Position numbers and translations under genes: made by a program. This document shows, piece after piece, positions 26,025 to 32,322 of a DNA stretch of 38,153 bases. Within the stretch, counting starts at the first letter, position 1. Every line of letters begins with the position of its first letter. The stretch comes from Streptomyces sp. Tue6028 (GTDB taxonomy: Bacteria; Actinomycetota; Actinomycetes; Streptomycetales; Streptomycetaceae), in NCBI RefSeq assembly GCF_002300165.1, contig NZ_MLCE01000020.1, forward strand, positions 1 through 38,153, in the 5' to 3' direction. Under the pieces are notes generated by a model. It was not told the origin of the DNA, did no database searches, and worked only from the letters and a program-made list of their open reading frames with translations.

Positions 26025-26054
26025 TCTACTCGCGTAGATTCGTAGAATCCTACG
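26025..26054. promoter_or_regulatory. Tandem inverted repeats upstream of purS
   Basis: Two five-base inverted repeats lie end to end: TCTAC-TCGC-GTAGA (26025-26038) and CGTAG-AATC-CTACG (26041-26054). They share a GTAG/CTAC core and are centred 16 bases apart in an AT-rich stretch. The position suits an operator for purSQL. The protein that binds is unknown. Confidence 0.5.
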
Positions 26055-26205
26055 TGACCCCCATCACGATCCCGCATCGACGCGGGGACCTGCACGGAAA
26101 ATCCTGGGAAAAACCGCAGAAGAACGGCAGGGGGCCATTGCCTTCGGACACGCGCAAGGTTTTAGTCGGGCTTCACAATGCAATGCCGGGCACTGTACAA
26201 AGGAA

Positions 26206-26234
26206 TTGGCAATAGCCGATACTTTGCCCAATAA
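26206..26234 (+). promoter_or_regulatory. Putative lsrL promoter
   Basis: TTGGCA, a 17-base spacer and CAATAA lie about 95 bases before the lsrL start, in AT-rich sequence. A transcript would begin near 26241 and carry the inverted repeat at 26269-26286 in its leader. Confidence 0.35.
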
Positions 26235-26268
26235 CAGCCGGACAGTCGACATCTTCCCGACAACTCCG

Positions 26269-26286
26269 TGACGTCCGTGCACGTCA
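26269..26286. promoter_or_regulatory. Inverted repeat upstream of lsrL
   Basis: Perfect arms TGACGT and ACGTCA around six bases (CCGTGC), ending 43 bases before the lsrL start codon. It is the size and shape of a dimeric regulator site. The regulator is unknown. Confidence 0.5.
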
Positions 26287-26329
26287 TGACCGTTGATCGC
26301 AGAGGTGTCGCACGAAGGGACCGATATTC

Positions 26330-26647
26330 GTGGCGCAGCGTGTCGTGGTCACTCTCTTTGACGACATCGACGGCTCAGAAGCGGCGGAGACGATCGCCTT
26401 CGGACTCGACGGCAAGTCGTACGAGATCGACCTCAATCCAGCCAATGCCAAAAAACTGCGTAAGGTGCTCGCGCCCTACGTCGAGGCCGGCCGCAAGCGG
26501 GCGAAGTCCGGGAAGGCGTACACGCACACCGCGCTGACCCCCGACCCCGCCGCCGTCCGCGCCTGGGCCCGCTCCAACAAGATGGACGTGCCGCCCCGCG
26601 GACGCATCCCCAAGAAGGTCTACGAGGCGTTCACCGAGGCGCACTGA
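26330..26647 (+). CDS. lsrL: Lsr2-family nucleoid-associated protein (LsrL-like)
   Basis: A 105-residue DNA-bridging protein. The N-terminal dimerisation domain begins AQRVVVTLFDDIDGSEA and contains GLDGKSYEIDL; the C-terminal DNA-binding domain has WARSNKMDVPPRGRIP with the AT-hook-like Arg-Gly-Arg at 90-92. Lsr2 proteins bind AT-rich, often horizontally acquired DNA and silence it. Streptomyces carry two paralogues; from memory the one beside purSQL is LsrL, which has a milder effect than Lsr2. The GTG at 26330 has GAAGGGA nine bases upstream. It is divergent from purS and is followed by its own hairpin terminator. Confidence 0.95.
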   Translation: MAQRVVVTLFDDIDGSEAAETIAFGLDGKSYEIDLNPANAKKLRKVLAPYVEAGRKRAKSGKAYTHTALTPDPAAVRAWARSNKMDVPPRGRIPKKVYEAFTEAH

Positions 26648-26651
26648 CCGC

Positions 26652-26683
26652 ACGGGTCCTCGGGGGCACCCGCGAGGACCCGT
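26652..26683 (+). terminator. Terminator of lsrL
   Basis: Perfect 11-base arms ACGGGTCCTCG (26652-26662) and CGAGGACCCGT (26673-26683) enclose GGGGCACCCG, which can extend the stem. It lies four bases after the stop. There is no T tract. Confidence 0.75.
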
Positions 26684-26707
26684 CACCGGGCCCTGGGAAC
26701 AACCGAC

Positions 26708-26738
26708 TTGCGCTGACCCCCCGCTGATCAGCTAAAGT
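26708..26738 (+). promoter_or_regulatory. Putative promoter of tRNA-Gly(UCC)
   Basis: TAAAGT (26733-26738) is a good -10 box 50 bases before the tRNA. TTGCGC lies 19 bases upstream of it, slightly long for a spacer. Confidence 0.4.
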
Positions 26739-26788
26739 CTGGAGCACGCCGAGGGGCAAGGCCGAAGGGCCGGACCCCGAGGAGTCGT

Positions 26789-26860
26789 GCGGGTGTAGTT
26801 CAGTAGCAGAACATCCCCCTTCCAGGGGGAAGGCGCAGTGTGCAATTCCTGTCACCCGCT
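26789..26860 (+). tRNA. Atypical tRNA-Gly (UCC) with altered D and T arms
   Basis: A 72-base tRNA. Acceptor GCGGGTG pairs with CACCCGC; D stem GTTC/GAAC; anticodon stem TCCCC/GGGGA with loop CTTCCAG, anticodon TCC. Two conserved elements are missing. The D loop reads AGTAGCA, so the invariant G18-G19 pair is A18-G19. The T loop reads TGCAATT, so position 55, normally pseudouridine from T, is G. In the standard register the T stem CAGTG/CCTGT hardly pairs; it pairs only if U52 is bulged (GCAG/CTGT plus G53-C61). The usual G18-55 contact between the loops is thus changed on both sides. See the findings for the possible cell-wall role. It may also be a decaying tRNA. Confidence 0.85.
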
Positions 26861-26934
26861 CTGCACCTCTTACCGATCGCGCTTGTCGATCAGGTAGGGT
26901 GGTGCTCGCGCCGATCGGTGAGAGCCGGTCGGAG

Positions 26935-27014
26935 GCAATGCGGACGTAGCTCAGTTGGTAGAGCGCAACCTTGCCAAGGTTGAGGTCGCGAGTTCGAGCC
27001 TCGTCGTCCGCTCC
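26935..27014 (+). repeat. 80-bp direct repeat, left copy (includes tRNA-Gly)
   Basis: This copy and 31011-31090 match exactly for 80 bases: five bases before the tRNA, the tRNA, and two bases after it. They flank the ABC/two-component operon in the same orientation, 4.08 kb apart, so recombination between them could delete or duplicate the segment. Confidence 0.95.
26940..27012 (+). tRNA. tRNA-Gly (GCC), copy 1
   Basis: A 73-base canonical cloverleaf. Acceptor GCGGACG pairs with CGTCCGC; anticodon stem CAACC/GGTTG encloses loop TTGCCAA with anticodon GCC; the T loop is GAGTTCGAGCCTC. A possible -10 TAGGGT lies at 26895-26900. It is identical to 31016-31088. Confidence 0.97.
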
Positions 27015-27021
27015 ACGGAGC

Positions 27022-27050
27022 AAAGGCCCCGGTCCTCGACCGGGGCCTTT
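27022..27050 (+). terminator. Terminator of tRNA-Gly(GCC) copy 1
   Basis: A perfect 13-bp stem AAAGGCCCCGGTC / GACCGGGGCCTTT with a three-base loop, followed by CTCG. It starts nine bases after the tRNA. Confidence 0.9.
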
Positions 27051-27073
27051 CTCGTGTCCGCTTCGGCGGCGAC

Positions 27074-27100
27074 TGACATTTGTCATGCGGAGCGATGACA
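27074..27100 (+). promoter_or_regulatory. TGACA half-site cluster upstream of the ABC/two-component operon
   Basis: TGACA-TT-TGTCA (27074-27085) overlaps a second symmetric pair, TGTCAT (27081-27086) and ATGACA (27095-27100). Three half-sites thus lie within 27 bases, 44 bases before the first gene of the operon. The arrangement suits the LuxR-type response regulator encoded at the operon's end; autoregulation is inference. Confidence 0.5.
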
Positions 27101-27143
27101 CCGCGCACTGCCGACCCGCCCGGTCCGCGGCGACGCTGAATTC

Positions 27144-28130
27144 ATGAACACGAACGAGCACGGCGACGTGATCGAGGTCACTGATCTGCGGCGCGTGTAC
27201 GGGGGAGACGGGCGGGGCCGGGGAGCGTTCGAGGCCGTGCGTCACGTCACGTTCTCCGTCGGCCGCGGTGAGATCTTCGCCCTCCTCGGCACCAACGGCG
27301 CGGGCAAGACGTCCACCGTCGAGGTACTGGAGGGCCTCGCTCCCCCGGCCGGCGGCCGGGTACGGGTCCTCGGGCACGACCCCTACCGGGAGCGGGCCGC
27401 GGTACGGCCCCGGATCGGCGTGATGCTCCAGGAAGGCGGCTTCCCCTCCGAACTGACCGTCGCGGAGACCCTGCGGATGTGGGCGGGCTGCACCAGCGGA
27501 GCGCGGCCCACGGCCCAGGCCCTCGACCTGGTCGGCCTCACCCGGCGGGCGGACGTACGCGTGAAGCAGCTGTCCGGGGGTGAGAAGCGCCGCCTGGACC
27601 TGGCCCTCGCCCTCCTCGGCCGCCCCGAGGTCCTCTTCCTCGACGAGCCGACCACCGGACTCGACACCGAAGGGCGACACGGCACCTGGGAGTTGGTGCG
27701 CGCCCTGCGCGACGGCGGCACGACGGTGCTGCTGACCACCCACTACCTGGAGGAGGCGGAGGAACTCGCCGACCGGCTCGCGATCCTCCACGAGGGGCGC
27801 GTCGCGGCCTCCGGCACACCCGCCGAGGTCACCGGCACCCAGCCGTCCCGCATCTCCTTCGAACTGCCCGACGGCTATCACCTCGGAGACCTGCCCCCGC
27901 TCGCCCGGCTCGGCGTCTCCGACCACGAGACGGCCGGCCGCGCCGTACGCCTGCGCACCGACACCCCGCAGCGGACCGCCACCGAGCTGCTGCTGTGGGC
28001 GGACCGGGCGCAGGTCGAGCTGCGCCGGCTCGACGTGCGCTCCGCCTCCCTGGAGGAGGCGTTCCTGCGGATCGCCCGGGATGCGGCGGCCCACGGCACG
28101 GACCACCGGGACAAGGAGACGGCGGCATGA
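27144..28130 (+). CDS. ABC transporter ATP-binding protein
   Basis: A 328-residue ATPase of the ABC-2 (drug/lipid exporter) type. Walker A GTNGAGKT is at 49-56, the Q-loop Gln is 96, the signature LSGGE is at 143-147, Walker B ends FLDEP with Asp167-Glu168, and the switch His is 200. A C-terminal extension of about 90 residues after the core is common in this family. It is the first gene of a four-gene operon; its stop overlaps the permease start (ATGA). The TGACA sites upstream and the linked two-component genes suggest that expression responds to an exported or membrane-active compound. Confidence 0.94.
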   Translation: MNTNEHGDVIEVTDLRRVYGGDGRGRGAFEAVRHVTFSVGRGEIFALLGTNGAGKTSTVEVLEGLAPPAGGRVRVLGHDPYRERAAVRPRIGVMLQEGGFPSELTVAETLRMWAGCTSGARPTAQALDLVGLTRRADVRVKQLSGGEKRRLDLALALLGRPEVLFLDEPTTGLDTEGRHGTWELVRALRDGGTTVLLTTHYLEEAEELADRLAILHEGRVAASGTPAEVTGTQPSRISFELPDGYHLGDLPPLARLGVSDHETAGRAVRLRTDTPQRTATELLLWADRAQVELRRLDVRSASLEEAFLRIARDAAAHGTDHRDKETAA

Positions 28131-28930
28131 GCACAACGACGGTGGGCCCCGGCCGGGCGCCGGTGAGGACCACGGCCGCGGCACGGCTCCGCGCGCTCGC
28201 ACGTGCCGAGCTGACCCTGCTGGGGCGCACGAAGGCGACGCTGGCGACCGCCGTGTCCGTGCCGCTCCTGATGCCGTTGATGTTCCGCTCGACGGTCGAC
28301 GGGATGGACTTGAAGGGCACCGGGCTCACGGTCGGCTCCGTGCTGCTGCCCTCCTCGATCGGCTTCTCCCTGCTCGTCGCCGTCTACAGCTCGCTCGTGA
28401 GCGTGTACGCGGCCCGGCGGGAGGAACTCGTCCTCAAACGACTGCGCACCGGGGAGTCGCGCGACGCCGAGATCCTCGCCGGAGCGGCCCTGCCGTCGGT
28501 GGCGATCGGTCTCGCCCAGTGTCTGGTCCTGACCGTCGCCTACGTCGTGACGCTCGACGTCGGGGCACCGGCATCGCCCCACCTAGTCGTGCTGGGACTG
28601 CTGTTGGGGCTGGTGACCTGGCCCGCGCTGGCCGCGGTCACCGCGAGCTTCAGCAGGAGCGTGGAGGGTGCCCAGGTGGCCGCCCTGCCGCTGATGATGG
28701 TGTCGCTGCTCGGCTCCGGCACCTTCATCCCGCTGGAGACCCTGCCCGACCGGCTGGCCTCGTTCTGCGAACTCCTCCCGCTCACCCCGGTGATCACCCT
28801 GCTTCGGGGCGGCTGGACCGGGCACCTCTCCGCGCACGACACCCTGGGCGCCGTGGGCACGGCGGTGGCCTGGACCGCGATCGCGGTGTTTGCTGTACGA
28901 CGGTGGTTCCGCTGGGAGCCGCGGCGATGA
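28127..28930 (+). CDS. ABC-2 type transporter permease
   Basis: A 267-residue membrane protein with about six hydrophobic segments, partner of the preceding ATPase. After a soluble N-terminus (about 1-45) come helices near 46-62, 75-95, 125-150, 155-178, 185-205 and 240-260. The segment LPLMMVSLLGSGTFIPLETLP before the last helix is typical of ABC-2 permeases. The ATG overlaps the ATPase stop, and its own stop overlaps the kinase start, each by four bases. The substrate is unknown. Confidence 0.93.
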   Translation: MSTTTVGPGRAPVRTTAAARLRALARAELTLLGRTKATLATAVSVPLLMPLMFRSTVDGMDLKGTGLTVGSVLLPSSIGFSLLVAVYSSLVSVYAARREELVLKRLRTGESRDAEILAGAALPSVAIGLAQCLVLTVAYVVTLDVGAPASPHLVVLGLLLGLVTWPALAAVTASFSRSVEGAQVAALPLMMVSLLGSGTFIPLETLPDRLASFCELLPLTPVITLLRGGWTGHLSAHDTLGAVGTAVAWTAIAVFAVRRWFRWEPRR

Positions 28931-30339
28931 CCGGGACGGAGCCGGGCGCGCGAGCGGCGGAGCCGGCCGGGCACGAGCCGGGCCGGACGGCCGACGGCAA
29001 AGACGGGAACGAGCGGGCCGCACGGCCGGTCGCGGGGGTGCATATGAGCGGGCCGGACGGCTGGTGGCGGGCGAAGAGCACACCCGCGAAGGTCGAGACG
29101 TACACCCGGTGGTCCTTCCACTCCTTCGCCGTGATCGAGGCCGTCACGCTCGGTCTCCCCTTCTTCGGGAACGTGTCGCCGGCACCGGCCTGGCTCCTGT
29201 TCGTGCTGGTGTGCGGCCACTCCGCGCTGTGTGCGACGACCTCGTCCCGGGCGCTGGACTGGATCCGCGGCAGCCGGGAGCAGCCCCGGCGGCTGTCGGC
29301 CGCGCTGGCCGCCGCCACGTTCGTGATCGCGCTCGTCGCGCTCACGCTGGAGGGCACCGACTGGCGTCCGGCGACCGAGGCCGAGGCCCGGGTGGGCACC
29401 TCGCTCTTCGTCGGCGTCGTCGCCTTCGGTGCCGGCACCCTGGCGCTCGCCACCCGCAACCGGAGCCGGATGACACAGGTGGTGGTCGGCGCCGGTGTGG
29501 GCGCGGGGGCCGTCTCCTTCCCTCTCGGCCTCCCCGGCCCCGCCGCGCTCGTCACGGCCGGGGTGGTGCTGCTCGCCGCGGGGTTCCTCACCTTCACCGC
29601 CGCGTTCTCGGTCTGGCTGCTCAACGCCGTCTACGAACTCGACGAGGCGCGCGAGACCCGTGCCCGTCTCGCCGTCGCCGAGGAGCGGCTGCGGTTCGGA
29701 CGCGACCTGCACGACGTGATGGGCCGCAACCTCGCGGTGATCGCGCTCAAGAGCGAGCTCGCCGTGCAGCTGACGCGGCGCGGGCGGCCCGAGGCCGTGG
29801 AGCAGATGGTCGAGGTGCAGCGGATCGCCCGCGACTCCCAGCGTGAGGTGCGCGAGGTCGTCCGCGGCTACCGCGACGCCGACCTGGGCGCCGAACTCGC
29901 GGGCGCCCAGGGCGTACTGTCGGCCGCCGGCATCGACTGCGAGGTGACCGGCTCGGCGGCCGGACTGCCCGCGCAGGTCCAGTCGGCGCTCGGCTGGGTC
30001 GTACGGGAGGCGACCACCAACGTGCTCAGACACGGCGACGCCGGGCGGTGCGCCGTCTCGCTGCGCCTGGCGGCGGGCCGGGTGACGCTCACCGTCGAGA
30101 ACGACGGGGCACCGGCGGTGACGGACTCCGGATGCCCGGGCGACGGTTCCCCGCCCCGGCCGGGATCCGGGCTCGCCGGGCTGCGGGAGCGGCTCGGCGC
30201 GGTCGACGGCGTGCTGCGGGCCGGGCCCGCCGGTGACGGGGTGTTCCGGCTCACGGCCGAGGTGCCCCTCCCACCGGTCCCGGACCAACGGGCCTCGGCG
30301 TCCTCCGTTCCGCGACACGTCAGTGAGGTCACCCCATGA
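28927..30339 (+). CDS. Membrane sensor histidine kinase (HisKA_3, DesK/NarL-partner type)
   Basis: A 470-residue sensor kinase. An Ala/Gly-rich soluble N-terminus (1-60) leads into five or six membrane helices (about 62-235). The dimerisation/phosphoacceptor motif FGRDLHDVMG has His262; the ATP-binding domain shows the N box EATTNVLRHG (361-370) and the G box GSGLAGLRERL (from 413). There is no extracellular sensor domain, so the signal is probably read in the membrane, as in DesK. The ATG overlaps the permease stop, and its stop overlaps the response-regulator start. An in-frame ATG at residue 40 (after the Ala-rich stretch) is an alternative start. Confidence 0.94.
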   Translation: MTGTEPGARAAEPAGHEPGRTADGKDGNERAARPVAGVHMSGPDGWWRAKSTPAKVETYTRWSFHSFAVIEAVTLGLPFFGNVSPAPAWLLFVLVCGHSALCATTSSRALDWIRGSREQPRRLSAALAAATFVIALVALTLEGTDWRPATEAEARVGTSLFVGVVAFGAGTLALATRNRSRMTQVVVGAGVGAGAVSFPLGLPGPAALVTAGVVLLAAGFLTFTAAFSVWLLNAVYELDEARETRARLAVAEERLRFGRDLHDVMGRNLAVIALKSELAVQLTRRGRPEAVEQMVEVQRIARDSQREVREVVRGYRDADLGAELAGAQGVLSAAGIDCEVTGSAAGLPAQVQSALGWVVREATTNVLRHGDAGRCAVSLRLAAGRVTLTVENDGAPAVTDSGCPGDGSPPRPGSGLAGLRERLGAVDGVLRAGPAGDGVFRLTAEVPLPPVPDQRASASSVPRHVSEVTP

Positions 30340-30992
30340 CATCCGTACCGCCCGCCACACCCGTCACACCGGCCCCATCCGTTCGGCCCGTACGGCTGCT
30401 GCTCGCCGACGACGAACACCTCATCCGGGGAGCGCTCGCCGCGCTGCTCGCCCTGGAGGACGACCTGGTCGTCGTGGCCGAGGCGGCGACGGGGCCCGAG
30501 GCGCTCGCGATGGCGCGGGCCCACGAACCCGATGTCGCCGTCCTGGATCTTCAGATGCCGGGGGCGGACGGTGTGAGGGTGGCCACATCCCTGCGGGCCG
30601 AACTGCCCGGCTGCCAGGTGCTGATCGTGACGAGTCACGGACGGCCTGGGCATCTGAAGCGAGCGCTTGAGGCGGGTGTGCGCGGGTTCGTCCCGAAGAC
30701 GGTCAGCGCACAGCGGCTCGCCGAGATCATCCGCACGGTGCACGCCGGAAACCGTTACGTGGACCCCGAGTTGGCCGCCGACGCGATCTCCGCCGGGGAC
30801 TCGCCACTGACGCCTCGCGAGGCCGAGGTGCTCGAATTCGCCGCCGACGGGGCGCCTGTCGCGGAGATCGCGGAGCGGGCCGCGCTGTCCCAGGGAACCG
30901 TGCGCAACTATCTGTCGTCGGCCGCCTCCAAGCTGGGGGCGGAGAACCGGCACGCGGCGGTGCGTCTCGCACGTGAGCGAGGTTGGGTATAG
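30336..30992 (+). CDS. LuxR/NarL-type response regulator
   Basis: A 218-residue regulator. The receiver domain has the acidic pocket Asp25-Asp26, phosphorylated Asp71 in VLDLQMPG and Lys121 in FVPK. The C-terminal LuxR helix-turn-helix runs LTPREAEVLEFAADG to LSQGTVRNYLSSAASKLG. SQGTVRNYLS resembles DesR-type regulators. It is coupled to the kinase by an ATGA overlap. Its stop codon TAG lies inside the TATAGT promoter box of the downstream tRNA. Its likely targets are the TGACA sites upstream of the operon. Confidence 0.95.
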   Translation: MTSVPPATPVTPAPSVRPVRLLLADDEHLIRGALAALLALEDDLVVVAEAATGPEALAMARAHEPDVAVLDLQMPGADGVRVATSLRAELPGCQVLIVTSHGRPGHLKRALEAGVRGFVPKTVSAQRLAEIIRTVHAGNRYVDPELAADAISAGDSPLTPREAEVLEFAADGAPVAEIAERAALSQGTVRNYLSSAASKLGAENRHAAVRLARERGWV

Positions 30993-30993
30993 T
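30988..30993 (+). promoter_or_regulatory. Putative -10 box of tRNA-Gly(GCC) copy 2
   Basis: TATAGT overlaps the last codon and stop of the response-regulator gene, 22 bases before the tRNA. I could not identify a clear -35 at 16-18 bases. The tRNA may also be read through from the operon. Confidence 0.45.
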
Positions 30994-31010
30994 GGCTGTC
31001 GCGCCACGGC

Positions 31011-31090
31011 GCAATGCGGACGTAGCTCAGTTGGTAGAGCGCAACCTTGCCAAGGTTGAGGTCGCGAGTTCGAGCCTCGTCGTCCGCTCC
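31011..31090 (+). repeat. 80-bp direct repeat, right copy (includes tRNA-Gly)
   Basis: The right copy of the exact repeat described at 26935-27014, in the same orientation. Sequence diverges immediately outside the 80 bases on both sides. Confidence 0.95.
31016..31088 (+). tRNA. tRNA-Gly (GCC), copy 2
   Basis: Identical to the copy at 26940-27012 over all 73 bases, with anticodon GCC. The identity extends to an 80-base exact repeat with flanks GCAAT and CC. Confidence 0.97.
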
Positions 31091-31095
31091 GGTGA

Positions 31096-31128
31096 GAAGC
31101 CCCCGATCTGTCTCAGGTCGGGGGCTTC
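31096..31128 (+). terminator. Terminator of tRNA-Gly(GCC) copy 2
   Basis: Arms GAAGCCCCCGA (31096-31106) and TCGGGGGCTTC (31118-31128), followed by GTCGTG. It starts eight bases after the tRNA. Confidence 0.85.
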
Positions 31129-31260
31129 GTCGTGTGTCCGGGAGCGGGGTGTGCCTGCCGGGGGGCGGGTGCGCCTGCGCCGGGAAGCCGGGGGGTCGGG
31201 AAGCCGGGGAGCCAGGACACGGCCAGCCGCACGCCATGAGCCGGAGCGCCGCCGCACGTG

Positions 31261-31293
31261 CGGCGGGACCCGGCTCGTCGCCGGGTCCCGCCG
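31261..31293 (-). terminator. Probable terminator of purC
   Basis: Perfect 13-base arms CGGCGGGACCCGG / CCGGGTCCCGCCG with a seven-base loop, 19 bases past the purC stop on the minus strand. There is no T tract, as is common in Streptomyces. The stretch 31140-31225 between it and the tRNA terminator is G-rich and repetitive (GGGAAGCCGGGG twice), with no gene. Confidence 0.7.
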
Positions 31294-31311
31294 GAAGTCG
31301 CGCCGCGCGGG

Positions 31312-32211
<900 letters not shown>

Positions 32212-32322
32212 GGTTCCTCCCCGTGGTTCTGTCCAAGTGGCTCGATTCTCCCGTATGCCGGGAGCGGCTCCGGCCACGGGGGTGCCGGACGGCGCGCGGC
32301 AAGCCCAGCGTCAGGTGCCCGG

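Larger units (their letters stand above)
25969..26329. other. Divergent control region between purS and lsrL
   Basis: About 360 bases without a gene, clearly lower in GC than the coding sequence. It contains the tandem repeats at 26025-26054, a promoter-like sequence for lsrL at 26206-26234 and an inverted repeat at 26269-26286. No other small gene is convincing. Confidence 0.6.

Noticed and set aside
25969..26329. Purine riboswitch upstream of purS
   Set aside because: The short tandem inverted repeats do not form the three-way junction of a purine aptamer, and no terminator/antiterminator pair precedes purS.
28540..30360. 606-codon minus-strand frame opposite the histidine kinase
   Set aside because: Its translation is Gly/Arg/His-rich without motifs, while the plus-strand kinase has all its boxes and ATGA junctions.
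26940..31088. Integrated phage or ICE between two tRNA-Gly genes
   Set aside because: No integrase, relaxase or phage gene lies in the interval, and the repeat is a complete tRNA with its own promoter-like box rather than a partial attachment site.
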